A stretch of DNA of 64,000 nucleotides from an uncultured Muribaculaceae bacterium (GTDB taxonomy: Bacteria > Bacteroidota > Bacteroidia > Bacteroidales > Muribaculaceae). The first letter of the stretch is position 1, and every line of letters starts with the position of its first letter. Made by a program: the position numbers and the translations under genes. This document shows positions 37,093 through 45,646 of the stretch, piece after piece. The stretch is taken from the NCBI GenBank assembly GCA_958439725.1, contig CAUBWJ010000002.1:80324-144323 (forward strand). Direction: 5' to 3'. The notes under the pieces were generated by a model. The model was not told the DNA's origin, searched no databases, and saw nothing but the letters and a program-made list of their open reading frames with translations.

Positions 37093-37100
37093 TATATTTG
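37093..37100 (+). promoter_or_regulatory. -7 box for the secreted LRR-transglutaminase gene
   Basis: TATATTTG lies 24 bp before the ATG, just outside the inverted-repeat element. A tiny ATG reading (MSKI) lies between it and the true start. Confidence 0.5.
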
Positions 37101-37123
37101 CTCCAAACCAAAATGAGCAAAAT

Positions 37124-39067
37124 ATGAAATACAAGAAGTTTGCCATAGTGATGGCTGCCGTGGTAGTGGGAACGACGTCAGGAGTTAACGCAGTGAAGAA
37201 AATTAATGTTGACCATCAGGGTACACTCTCTCAGAAAGTAAAGGATGCATCATGGGAAAAAGGCGAGACAGTGAAAATTTCTGGGTGTCTCAATTCGGCC
37301 GATGTAATTAGATTACGCGAGCTTTGTGGACAAAAATATGATTTTTCCCATACAGAACCAGTAATCACTTCCCTTGACCTATCGGAGGTAAGTTTTGCGG
37401 AGAACGACACTACTCCTTTCGCACAAAGTCCCACCCGTGCATATCGTCTCCAAGGACGAAATAATCTTCCCGAGTTTTTCTTGTATAAGACTTCGGTGGA
37501 ACACCTTTTGCTTCCGGCTAATCTTGATACTGCGAAACGCGCTTCTCTTTCGTATATGCCGGTGCGGGAGTTAAAGTTCCCGGAACGGTCCTATGTTCAT
37601 CCTCAGGCTTATGTTCAGGATTCGATGCTGAGGATATTGCAACTTCCAAAAACATCGCAGCTGATTGGGATGAAGAGCCTGAGTCTTGATTCATTACGTT
37701 TTCTCTCCGTGGGAGATGTTGATTATGTGCCGGGAGGGTGTTTCACGGATCTTTCCAATCTTGAAGAGGTTGAATTCAATGGTCTGATCGGCCATATTGA
37801 CGGCTATACGTTCACGAATCTTCCGAAACTAAAACGAATATCTTTCAATGGTCCTGTATCCTCGACCGGCGGAAGCAGATTCGCTTACAATTGTCCGGAG
37901 CTTGAAGAAATAAACATAAGGGGAGTGGTGATAGGTCTCGGTCTTACATCAAATCCGGAATGTCCACGGCTTAAGGCATACCGGATTGATGGCGCTGTGC
38001 TTATGACTGGAGACAGTGCGGTCGCAATGCCCACGCCGCTTAACCGGATTGCCTCTTCGGAGAAAAATATGGCAGGGTTTAAAAGACTTCTGGAATATCG
38101 TTCAGCGATGATGGGGAATCCGGCGGCAGAAAGTTTTCTTCGTAGGATTTCGCGCTATGATTGCGCAGAGATAGCAGGAATCGCCGATAGTCTGGGCCTT
38201 AAATCAGAAGCTGCCCAATTACTTGAACTGTATGAGGCCACAAGAAATCCTGATGAAGGCAAGACGAAGTTGCAAATTCTTAAGGAATCTCCTTCCTACC
38301 AATCAGACTCTGTTTCATTCGCTTTTCGGTATGCTCCGGCAACCGATAGCATTCTTGTAATGGATCGGAAATATTATAATCTGGACAGTATAGCCGGTAA
38401 TGGATGTGATAGCGTGAGAATAAAAAGGATTACGTACTGGTTGCATGATCTTGTGCGTCACGACGGATCAAGTTCCAACCCACAGTGTCGGCTCACCCTT
38501 AAGGAAATAGCGGACGTATGTCACAGCGGCAACAGAGGCGTAAACTGTAGGATGATGGCTATAATGCTTTCGGAAGCATTTCAGGCAGTGGGTATTCCGG
38601 CAAGATATCTTACATGTCAACCTAAGGGCTGGGACGATGACAGCGACTGTCATGTGATATGTGTTGCCTGGGACCGTGACAATGCCAAATGGGTATGGGC
38701 CGACCCTACATTTGCCGCGTTTGTTTTTGATGAGAACGGAATGATGTTACATCCCGGTGAAGTAAGGCAAAGGCTTATAGAGGGTAAACCTCTAAGTATT
38801 AATCCGGATGCCAACTGGAATCATTCCTCGATGCAGACAATCGAGAACTATCTGTACAATTATATGGCCAAAAATCTATATTTCATCGAGGCAGTTGAAA
38901 ATAATTTCCCCGCGCCGGAGGGGAATGGACGATTATATGGAAATAAATATATATTGCTTTCGCCCAAGAATGCCCCCAATCCTCCGTCAAGTAATGTATA
39001 TACCAGTGATGAATTAAGATTCTGGTGCGCTCCTGATATTCAAATGGCAACGTCGGAGGTCAACTGA
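37124..39067 (+). CDS. Secreted protein with BspA-like leucine-rich repeats and a transglutaminase-like domain
   Basis: This 647-residue protein starts with a Sec signal peptide (basic start, hydrophobic to about residue 23). Residues about 50-320 look like BspA-type leucine-rich repeats (LxxLxxV...F..LPKLKRISF). Residues about 420-550 form a transglutaminase-like cysteine-protease domain with a plausible triad: C475 in GVNCRMMA, H510 in DCHVICVAW and D527 in WADPTF. There is no lipoprotein box or C-terminal sorting domain, so it is probably periplasmic or released. It is the last chromosomal gene before the accessory element and has its own promoter and terminator. Confidence 0.82.
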   Translation: MKYKKFAIVMAAVVVGTTSGVNAVKKINVDHQGTLSQKVKDASWEKGETVKISGCLNSADVIRLRELCGQKYDFSHTEPVITSLDLSEVSFAENDTTPFAQSPTRAYRLQGRNNLPEFFLYKTSVEHLLLPANLDTAKRASLSYMPVRELKFPERSYVHPQAYVQDSMLRILQLPKTSQLIGMKSLSLDSLRFLSVGDVDYVPGGCFTDLSNLEEVEFNGLIGHIDGYTFTNLPKLKRISFNGPVSSTGGSRFAYNCPELEEINIRGVVIGLGLTSNPECPRLKAYRIDGAVLMTGDSAVAMPTPLNRIASSEKNMAGFKRLLEYRSAMMGNPAAESFLRRISRYDCAEIAGIADSLGLKSEAAQLLELYEATRNPDEGKTKLQILKESPSYQSDSVSFAFRYAPATDSILVMDRKYYNLDSIAGNGCDSVRIKRITYWLHDLVRHDGSSSNPQCRLTLKEIADVCHSGNRGVNCRMMAIMLSEAFQAVGIPARYLTCQPKGWDDDSDCHVICVAWDRDNAKWVWADPTFAAFVFDENGMMLHPGEVRQRLIEGKPLSINPDANWNHSSMQTIENYLYNYMAKNLYFIEAVENNFPAPEGNGRLYGNKYILLSPKNAPNPPSSNVYTSDELRFWCAPDIQMATSEVN

Positions 39068-39090
39068 GTCCGCCAAAACATCTCGTATTG

Positions 39091-39150
39091 CAAATATCCA
39101 ATAAAAAAGGTCTGCCAAATAAATGACAGACCTTTTTTATTGGATATTTG
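39091..39150. terminator. Very strong bidirectional terminator
   Basis: A perfect 24-bp inverted repeat (39091-39114 and 39127-39150) with a 12-nt loop contains AAAAAAGGTCTG/CAGACCTTTTTT at its core. It ends the secreted-protein transcript. The next 210 bp hold no gene, tRNA or clear repeat. Confidence 0.9.
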
Positions 39151-39360
39151 GGGTAAATCCTTAATCCTTAGTCTTCGATGGCAGCTTGCGCAGCTATAAT
39201 TTAGAACTTCATTTCAGAAGGTTTAGAAACACTATCTAAGCAGGGTCTAAGCGGACTTCAAGCCTTATTATCGGGAAGGAGGATTTATCTTTCGCAACTG
39301 AACCGCATTGGAATCGTTAACCTTGCAGTTCAACTACGGTTTCTTATTTCATGGGCTATT

Positions 39361-39798
39361 CTATTTTGATTGTTTATATACTTGGATCAGCTCGTCCTTG
39401 TCGGCGAGGTTGTCCCTTAATGTCTGTATCTGTTCGCGCAGAAGAGCATTGCTTTCCTCATAGTGTTTCACATCGCTTTTCAGTTTCTCGATCTCAGAGA
39501 GTATCGCTGCTTCACCAATATTATTATTGGCATCTCCGTTTCCGAGCACCACAGCCGCAAGGTAGGCGTTGACATTTGTGGGAAACTTGCAGAACAGGGC
39601 AAAGAAGTTCATTTCAAGGACTTGGCAAACCTTGTAGAGCTTCTTGGTTTCCATCGTATCGCGCTCAAGAATCCGGTTGACGTGTTGCTGCTGCACCCCA
39701 ATCAACTTACCAAATTCTGTTTTAGTCATGTTTAACTCGTCGAGACGTTTTGCAATCTCCCGACCCACATGAACTGACTTTAGCTCTACGTTAATCAT
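39361..39798 (-). CDS. XRE-type HTH regulator with a coiled-coil tail
   Basis: This 145-residue protein has a Cro/C1-type HTH (about residues 13-68; MTKTEFGKLIGVQQQHVNRIL is the HTH core) and a long charged coiled-coil C-terminus (about 95-145) that probably mediates assembly. It is transcribed away from the replication genes and is likely the element's repressor acting on the shared 180-bp region. That region contains TTTGTT/CAAACAA palindromic sequence near 39854-39868. Confidence 0.75.
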   Translation of the reverse strand: MINVELKSVHVGREIAKRLDELNMTKTEFGKLIGVQQQHVNRILERDTMETKKLYKVCQVLEMNFFALFCKFPTNVNAYLAAVVLGNGDANNNIGEAAILSEIEKLKSDVKHYEESNALLREQIQTLRDNLADKDELIQVYKQSK

Positions 39799-39874
39799 TA
39801 ATCATCAATCCATTAAACTGTTATAGATGCCTAAAACAGTGGTTCAACAATCTGTTTGTTCAAACAATAATCTG

Positions 39875-39940
39875 TACATTTGCGTTGATTTTGTAGTTGG
39901 TTAACCTTGGCGAGACAGGACTATTGCTGTTGCAAAGTTA
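39875..39940. promoter_or_regulatory. Divergent promoters of the XRE gene and the replication module
   Basis: The plus strand has TACATTTG (39875-39882) preceded by a TTTG at 39855. The minus strand has TAACTTTG (39940-39933) pointing to the XRE gene. The TTTGTTCAAAC palindrome at 39855-39865 lies at the plus-strand -33 region and is a candidate operator for the XRE protein. Confidence 0.5.
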
Positions 39941-39978
39941 ATCATTAATCCATCAACAAACAAATATTAAGGTTAAAA

Positions 39979-40169
39979 ATGACAGATAACTTTGTGAAAA
40001 TCCGCCCTGCAATCATGGCTATGGCTGTTGGTGAAACCATTAGTTCCCGATAGCTAAATTAAAGAGCGTCCGTACACAGGCATCGGAAATCGGAGCTATT
40101 ACCGAACGACGCTATACGACCCGGACCAACCGTGAGGCACGTACTATATCCATCACTCGCGTAGCATAG
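39979..40169 (+). pseudogene. Small gene with a one-base frameshift
   Basis: From the ATG at 39979 the frame gives a 24-residue peptide (MTDNFVKIRPAIMAMAVGET...) and stops at TAG 40051. If one base is added near 40045, reading continues as IAKLKSVRTQASEIGAITER... to TAG at 40167-40169. The joined product would be 63 residues and end 9 bp before the next gene. The basic, HTH-like second half resembles small proteins I have seen at this position in Bacteroidales elements. It may be a decayed gene, a sequencing error, or a frameshift site. Confidence 0.5.
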
Positions 40170-40178
40170 GCAAACATT

Positions 40179-40451
40179 ATGGTGTTCCTTCAGTTTACAG
40201 ACAATCTTGTGCCTTACGACACGTTTCTCAATGACGTGGCAGCAAGAGTCGTCAAGATGATCAAGGCCGGGCGGGATGACCCGGAATATGTGAGCCAGCG
40301 AAAGGCTTTTGCCATGTTCGGGAAAGCCAATGTAGAACGTTGGCGACGTCAGGGCAAGATACAACCCAGCAAAAGACCGGGTAAGGTTGAATACCGTACA
40401 TCCGAATTGCGTTATCTTCAGAGTATTCAACAGGACTACTTCAGTGAATGA
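40179..40451 (+). CDS. Small DNA-binding-like protein of the replication module
   Basis: This 90-residue protein has a C-terminal segment (AFAMFGKANVERWRRQGKIQPSKRPGKVEYRTSELRYL, residues about 44-82) that looks like a MerR/excisionase-type winged helix. It is in a tight run with the following three genes and probably belongs to the same transcript. Function is not established. Confidence 0.6.
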   Translation: MVFLQFTDNLVPYDTFLNDVAARVVKMIKAGRDDPEYVSQRKAFAMFGKANVERWRRQGKIQPSKRPGKVEYRTSELRYLQSIQQDYFSE

Positions 40452-40457
40452 ATCGGC

Positions 40458-40736
40458 ATGGAGACATTTATAAATGACATCAAACACAGGGATGCGAAGC
40501 TCCTCTGTGGTTATCTCGAAACACTTTCCTATCAGGAGAGCGTTGAGTTTGTCGATGAGGTTGTCCGGGCCGCCGGAGTTCACCGTCGCACCTTCTTCAA
40601 CTGGAAGTATATGTGTTGCCGCATACCCTTGTGGGCAAAGGAGATTATGGAGAATATCGCCGGGAGAACCATCTTCTCCCCCACAATCTATTTTCAAACC
40701 GACTACGACAATGACAGAGTTGCAGCCGAAGTGTAA
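40458..40736 (+). CDS. Small protein of the replication module, unknown
   Basis: This 92-residue protein has a central helical stretch with an HTH-like turn (DEVVRAAGVHRRTFFNWK). The family is not recognised. It starts 7 bp after the previous gene and overlaps the next HTH gene by 26 bp in a different frame. Confidence 0.55.
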   Translation: METFINDIKHRDAKLLCGYLETLSYQESVEFVDEVVRAAGVHRRTFFNWKYMCCRIPLWAKEIMENIAGRTIFSPTIYFQTDYDNDRVAAEV

Positions 40737-40914
40737 TCCGGAGGGGATTTATTGCGTCAAGAGGGCGTGTGCGGAGCTGGGGGTGTCATTCAAGACCTTT
40801 CGCCGTTATCGCGAGATGGGTCTGATTGCTCCTGTCAATCCGCAGAACCGGTACCGTCCCAAATTCTCGGGGCAGTCCATTATCGACTGCTGGAAACGAC
40901 TTACGACACTATGA
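40711..40914 (+). CDS. MerR-like HTH protein (excisionase type)
   Basis: This 67-residue protein fits a helix-turn-helix_17/MerR-type fold: YCVKRACAELGVSFKTFRRY, then GLIAPVNPQNRYRPKFSG. I start at the ATG at 40711; the longer reading upstream runs antiparallel in frame to the previous gene and looks spurious. It overlaps the primase-helicase start by ATGA, so the two are translationally coupled. The role may be to direct replication or excision. Confidence 0.65.
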   Translation: MTELQPKCNPEGIYCVKRACAELGVSFKTFRRYREMGLIAPVNPQNRYRPKFSGQSIIDCWKRLTTL

Positions 40915-43900
40915 TAAGCGAAAAGACCATACAGGCGGTTCGCGACCTTGATATTGCGGTTGTTCTCAAGCCATACGTCAACCTGACGGCCAGAGGCTCC
41001 TCTCTGGTCGGACTTTGCCCGTTCCATTCCGAGAAGTCTCCGTCATTTTCAGTTTCACCGAGAAAGAATCTGTGCTATTGTTTCAGTTGCCACCGGGGAG
41101 GCGACGGCATAGCATTTGTCATGGAGAAGGAGAACTGTACTTTCGAGGAAGCCGTCGATAGGATAGCACGGGACAACAACATTCCCCTGGATTTCACAAA
41201 TAGACAAATGTCTGACAAAGAGATTGAGGATGCGAAACACAGAGAGTCGCTTATGGCGGCTCTCGATGTGGCACAGAAATTCTTTTACGATTCGTTGCGA
41301 ATAACATTCTCGGATGAAGCCCGCAATGCCCAGGCATACGCCTATGGTCGCTGGCCAGAGGAGTTTTGCTCTACATTTGGAGTGGGATATGCTCCGAAGG
41401 ATGGTCGTGCATTCATGGAATACTGCAAAAGAAAGGCGGTAGATACGGATTTACTGATTGAACTCGGTCTGCTGAAACGGGACAAGGAGGACAAGGAAAA
41501 GATTTATACCGCATTCCGTGAACGTGTTATCATTCCTATACGCAACCGCTGGGGGCGAGTCATCGCTTTCACCGGTCGATATATCGGCACCAATGACAAG
41601 GCCGCAAAATATATCAATTCCGACAACTCGGAGATTTACACCAAGGGCGATACAATCTTTGGAATCGACAGGGCTTCCAGAGTGAGGGATGCCGCCAATG
41701 TCATTATCGTCGAGGGTGCGCCGGATGTCATGCGCTTTAATATACTCGGATATGATAACACCGTGGCGACACTGGGAACATCATGGACCGACCACCAGTT
41801 CGAGCAACTGAAGAAATACTATCAGGCAATCACCTTTGTACCTGATTCCGATGTAAAGGAGGGAGAGTTGTTCGGCCCAGGCTTTATCGCCGTGATGAAG
41901 AACGGAGCCGAGGCCATACGCAAGGGATTCGATGTGACCGTAAGAGAGATTCCCTTCGCGGAAGTTGAACTTACAGATGAAGAGCTGAAGGAGTTATATC
42001 CCGATGGAGTGCCGGGAGATGCCGTGAGAATCAAGCCCGGCAAGAATGATGCCGACAGTTATCTGAAAACCGCTGTCGATTTCACCTCATTGCCGGAAAA
42101 ATATTTCATTGTATGGCTGGCCGAGAAGCGTTTCTACGAAGCTGACTCAATTCAGAAGGAACGGAATGCGATGTCGGAGATAGCCGACCTGCTGCGCTAT
42201 GTCAAGGATTCCCTTACTCAGTCCCAGATAATAGAGCAGCTCTCCAAGATATACGGCAAAGTGAAGATGTGGCGCGATGCCGTCACAATAGCCCGTGGCA
42301 TTGCCCAACGGAATAAGGAATCAGATGCTCCCACCGATGAGAAGCAACAGAAAATCGAAGACCTCCGTAAAGCCGGGCTCTTCATCCGAAACAACTGTTA
42401 CTACACAATAGGGAGCGAGGAGGAAGACCCCGTGATAATCTCCAATTTCGTCATGGAGCCGTTGTTCCACATCAGCGATGACAACAACGGCACCCGCCTG
42501 TTCAAACTTATAAATGAGTATGGCGACACAAGGGAGATGGAGATCAGAGAGTCTGAAATGTGTTCGCTTGCCGCCTTCCAGCAGAAGACCGGTACTCTCG
42601 GCAATTTCATATGGCTTGCCAAGATAGACAAGCTCAACAGGATAAAACGCTACCTCTATGCCAGGACGGACACTGCGGAGCGTGTGAGAAAGCTCGGCTG
42701 GAACAGCGAGGAAGATTTCTTCGCGTTCGGCAACGGCATTCTCGCCGACGGTCAGTTTCTCAATGTAGATGACCTCGGTATTGTCAGGGGAGTCAACGGC
42801 AAAGCATACTATATTCCGGCACAGGCGAAAATGTATCGCAACAATCCGGAGATATACCAGTTCGAGCGACTGATGGTGTATGGCGACCTCGGAGGAGTGT
42901 CGCTGAAAGGATTCGCAACGAAGCTGATCGAGGTTTTCGGTGAGAATGCGAGAATTGCCCTCTGCTATCTGTTCGCAACACTCTTCCGAGATGTCATTTT
43001 TCAGAAAACGCGCCATTTCCCCATCCTCAATCTCTTCGGCGAGAAGGGAACCGGCAAGACGACCCTCGCCACTTGCCTCCAGTCATTCTTCATTCACGGC
43101 GTGGATCCGCCAAACCTTAGCGTAACCTCCATTCCGGCGATGAACGACCGTGTGTCACAGGCCGTCAACACCCTTGTTGTGTTCGACGAGTACAAGAACG
43201 ACCTTGACGTGCGTAAGGTCGGATTCCTCAAAGGCTTGTGGGGAGGCGGCGGTCAGACGAAAAAGAACACAAACACCGACGGCATGGCATCCCAGACTAT
43301 CGTGAGCACCGGAATAGCCATCTGCGATCAGGACAAGCCCACACAGGATATGGCGCTCTATACCCGTGTCCTATTCCTTGAATACACCAAGACATCGTTC
43401 AACGCCACCGAGAGGAAACGGTATGAGGAGCTTGTCACCCTATGCAACATGGGTCTCACACATCTGACGGTGGAGCTGCTGAAACACCGTCGGCTCTTCG
43501 AGAAGAATTTCCCGGAGGCATACTCCATGGTAAAGCGTGAGTTTGGTTCCAGACTCAGTGAAACAACCATTCATGAGCGAATATTCGGCAACTGGGTCAT
43601 CGCTCTCGCCACATTCCGGACACTGGAGACGGTTCTTGACCTGCCATTCAGTTACAGCGAACTGTTCGATACCGCCGTCAAGGGAGTCATGCATCAAAAC
43701 GAGCTGGCTCAGGAAAGCTCCGAGGTCGGCGATTTCTGGAACACACTTCAAGGACTGCAGTCAGCCGGAAAATGTGTGAACGGTGTGCATTTCCGCATAA
43801 AGTATCTCACGAAGTTCCGGGCTATCGGCTCATCGGATGATATAGAGTACAAGGAGTCACGTCCCATACTGTATCTGAATGCTGCCGCCGTATCATCGCT

Positions 43901-44276
43901 TTTGGGTGGGCGCAGCGGCATGGGTGCGACGGCAAACCGCTCCTACTGGTCCACGATTCTCTCGTATCTTAAATCGCATACATCCTATCTTGGCTTGAAG
44001 CAGCAGCGTTTTGACTTGCTCCTTGCCAATGGCTCGCCCGACTATTACTATGAGACAGTAAACGGCCAGCAGGTTAGAAAGCAGAATGTGACACGCCCAC
44101 AGGCTTTGTGCTTTGATTATCTCAGAATCAGGGATGACTTCGGTGTAAGTCTCGAGACAGAGGCCATGACCGATGCCGAGAGGCTTGCCGAGGACTACGA
44201 ATCCACAGCAGAGAATCATCCCGGAGATAGCATGGAACAGGATACGAGGCCAGCCCCTGATTTATTCAACAACTGA
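40911..44276 (+). CDS. DnaG-type primase fused to a P-loop helicase
   Basis: This large (1121-residue) replication protein has three parts. The N-terminal CHC2 zinc finger has ligands C36, H39, C57 and C60. A TOPRIM domain follows (glutamate in IIVEGAPDVMRF near 268, DxD in VPDSD near 310). A C-terminal P-loop ATPase has Walker A LFGEKGTGKTT near 707-717 and VVFDEYKND as a Walker B-like motif. This is the layout of self-sufficient primase-helicases of plasmids and integrative elements. I start at 40911; the earlier in-frame ATG at 40752 lies within the HTH gene. The repeat cluster downstream may be its origin. Confidence 0.85.
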   Translation: MISEKTIQAVRDLDIAVVLKPYVNLTARGSSLVGLCPFHSEKSPSFSVSPRKNLCYCFSCHRGGDGIAFVMEKENCTFEEAVDRIARDNNIPLDFTNRQMSDKEIEDAKHRESLMAALDVAQKFFYDSLRITFSDEARNAQAYAYGRWPEEFCSTFGVGYAPKDGRAFMEYCKRKAVDTDLLIELGLLKRDKEDKEKIYTAFRERVIIPIRNRWGRVIAFTGRYIGTNDKAAKYINSDNSEIYTKGDTIFGIDRASRVRDAANVIIVEGAPDVMRFNILGYDNTVATLGTSWTDHQFEQLKKYYQAITFVPDSDVKEGELFGPGFIAVMKNGAEAIRKGFDVTVREIPFAEVELTDEELKELYPDGVPGDAVRIKPGKNDADSYLKTAVDFTSLPEKYFIVWLAEKRFYEADSIQKERNAMSEIADLLRYVKDSLTQSQIIEQLSKIYGKVKMWRDAVTIARGIAQRNKESDAPTDEKQQKIEDLRKAGLFIRNNCYYTIGSEEEDPVIISNFVMEPLFHISDDNNGTRLFKLINEYGDTREMEIRESEMCSLAAFQQKTGTLGNFIWLAKIDKLNRIKRYLYARTDTAERVRKLGWNSEEDFFAFGNGILADGQFLNVDDLGIVRGVNGKAYYIPAQAKMYRNNPEIYQFERLMVYGDLGGVSLKGFATKLIEVFGENARIALCYLFATLFRDVIFQKTRHFPILNLFGEKGTGKTTLATCLQSFFIHGVDPPNLSVTSIPAMNDRVSQAVNTLVVFDEYKNDLDVRKVGFLKGLWGGGGQTKKNTNTDGMASQTIVSTGIAICDQDKPTQDMALYTRVLFLEYTKTSFNATERKRYEELVTLCNMGLTHLTVELLKHRRLFEKNFPEAYSMVKREFGSRLSETTIHERIFGNWVIALATFRTLETVLDLPFSYSELFDTAVKGVMHQNELAQESSEVGDFWNTLQGLQSAGKCVNGVHFRIKYLTKFRAIGSSDDIEYKESRPILYLNAAAVSSLLGGRSGMGATANRSYWSTILSYLKSHTSYLGLKQQRFDLLLANGSPDYYYETVNGQQVRKQNVTRPQALCFDYLRIRDDFGVSLETEAMTDAERLAEDYESTAENHPGDSMEQDTRPAPDLFNN

Positions 44277-44391
44277 CTGTCAAAAGATTCCGACAAATAG
44301 ACCACTACATTATCACCCATCATATCAAGGCTATCGAAAGGTAGCCTTTTATTCTTTCCTAAAAATCATCGAAAATAAAACCCACACGTTT

Positions 44392-44647
44392 TTGACATGA
44401 CATTCTTGACAAAACCTAACGATAGAAATATCAACGTATTGTATTCGCTTGTCATCCTTGACAAACCTTGACAAGCATTGACAAATCAGATTTGCCAGAG
44501 AATTTCCAAGCCACGACTTGACAAATCATCGGCTTTATATCTTATATCTTTTCTTTTTGAAAAAGAGCTAAAGTGGTATGGAATAAGGGCTTATGAGGCA
44601 TGGAACGGAAGCCTTGCAGAGCCGTGTCAACGTGTCAAGGCTGTCAA
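44392..44647. repeat. Iteron-like TTGACAA repeat cluster (candidate replication origin)
   Basis: In the 571-bp gap after the primase-helicase, TTGACAA occurs at 44458, 44468 and 44478 with an exact 10-bp period, and again at 44518. TTGACA also occurs at 44392 and 44406. The inverted form TGTCAA recurs at 44625, 44634 and 44642 with 8-9 bp spacing, and once at 44278 near the gene end. Repeats in helical phase beside an initiator gene are typical of iteron origins. No protein-coding signal is convincing here. Confidence 0.5.
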
Positions 44648-44784
44648 GGTCGAAACATATATACCTTTTCGTTTCAGAAAACAGTAATTCTTCTCCCGAT
44701 GCCTGGAGTTCTACCCTTTGGAGGATTTGGTTCACCCTACTCCCGCATTTTCCAATCTATTCCCACAAACTCCAATATTCGCCT

Positions 44785-44832
44785 ATTGTTCAGTATATTA
44801 TATGTCGCTAATTTTGCGTATGGAACGCAAAA
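44785..44832 (+). promoter_or_regulatory. Promoter with overlapping palindrome, HTH gene 44848
   Basis: ATTG (44785-44788) lies 20 bp before TAATTTTG (44809-44816). The palindrome TTTTGCGT(ATGGA)ACGCAAAA (44812-44832) covers the -7 box and the expected start site, so it is a likely operator. Confidence 0.55.
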
Positions 44833-44847
44833 GAAACATACAGGAAT

Positions 44848-45123
44848 ATGAGGAAGAGTGATTTTGCCATGAAGATTGAGCCGGAGTTTCTGTATTCCGT
44901 GGGGCAGGCAGCAAGATATTTCGGTGTTCACCGATGCACCGTCTACGCATACGTCGCCAATCGGGAGAAACCGCTGCCACACCTCATATCGGTAAGAAGC
45001 GGCAGAATCATCTTTCTCGGTCAGACACTTATCGAATACAAGTTGAACGGCCTCCCGAAGAAGGGCCGAAAACGGAAAAACACACCGCGTGGCGGCTTCG
45101 CCAATGAGTCAGACAAGGATTGA
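44848..45123 (+). CDS. Excisionase-like HTH protein
   Basis: This 91-residue protein has an N-terminal HTH_17-like domain (YSVGQAARYFGVHRCTVYAYV, residues about 16-36, followed by a wing with IISV-type strands) and a basic Lys/Arg tail. Such proteins act as excisionases or local regulators on integrative elements. The palindrome at its promoter suggests self-regulation. An internal Met at 44869 is an alternative start. Confidence 0.65.
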   Translation: MRKSDFAMKIEPEFLYSVGQAARYFGVHRCTVYAYVANREKPLPHLISVRSGRIIFLGQTLIEYKLNGLPKKGRKRKNTPRGGFANESDKD

Positions 45124-45159
45124 ATGAATGGAAATTGCCATGTTGGTTATGTTTGGGAT

Positions 45160-45549
45160 TCAGTTGAGATTGAACCACGGCAAGTCGAGAAGGGATATTC
45201 CCTTTTCGGCTGCCGTGGAAAGCTCAACTGCAAGCAGCCATGCATGGGTTCTCATCTCGTCCATGTCGTCAACGGTTTTGAGATAACTCGCAGGTGAGAC
45301 ATCTCCTTTGTTCTCCATCCACTCACACGCATAGCGTTCGGGGTCGAGTGCATCGACAAAGGAGATGATCTCATCCACGAGCGATGAAATCCGACCGCCA
45401 GTCATTGCCGCCGTGAAACTGAACGGCAGACCGTTCCTGGTTATCCGCTGGAAGTCGAAGTAAAACGAATTATCGCCGCAAGCAGTTATCGAAACCTGCC
45501 AGCCACAGCCTACTGCAATTCTAATTATATCACTATGTATCATCTTCAA
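45160..45549 (-). CDS. Small conserved-type protein, paralogue of 45647-46024
   Basis: This 129-residue soluble protein is not recognised. It aligns by eye with the neighbouring gene at 45647-46024: both have GW(Q/K)V near the start, then F-F-(R/K)-x-T-x-x-G-x-x-FSF-A-M, an I-x-SL segment, a D-x-E-x-Y...W motif, and a late V-x-DM. The two are therefore tandem paralogues. It is the last gene of a minus-strand cluster. Confidence 0.65.
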   Translation of the reverse strand: MKMIHSDIIRIAVGCGWQVSITACGDNSFYFDFQRITRNGLPFSFTAAMTGGRISSLVDEIISFVDALDPERYACEWMENKGDVSPASYLKTVDDMDEMRTHAWLLAVELSTAAEKGISLLDLPWFNLN

Positions 45550-45593
45550 TCTAATTGTAATAGGTACATTTTTTCATTTATTCCGCACCGCAG

Positions 45594-45627
45594 CCCCGCC
45601 GAGTCCGAGAGGATCCGGCGGGGTTTT
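45594..45627 (+). terminator. GC-rich hairpin between the paralogous genes
   Basis: CCCCGCCG...CGGCGGGG arms (45594-45623) with a GAGA loop are followed by TTTT. The T-run suits the plus strand, where it could stop readthrough from the HTH gene at 44848. An outer CGCAGCC/GGCTGCG pair could form instead. Confidence 0.45.
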
Positions 45628-45646
45628 CGGTAGATATGGCTGCGCT

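Noticed and set aside
39151..39360. tRNA gene as the integration site
   Set aside because: No cloverleaf or conserved T-loop was found in this gap; the attachment site remains unknown.
40474..40710. N-terminal extension of the HTH protein at 40711
   Set aside because: This part overlaps the 92-residue gene in another frame and is Ser/Pro/Arg-rich without a fold; the HTH domain starts at 40711.
44458..44523. CRISPR array
   Set aside because: The repeats are only 7 bp with 10-bp period and no spacers, and no cas genes are present.
44478..44851. Short overlapping readings in the iteron region
   Set aside because: Three overlapping frames, none with a domain or a start context; the repeats explain the region better.
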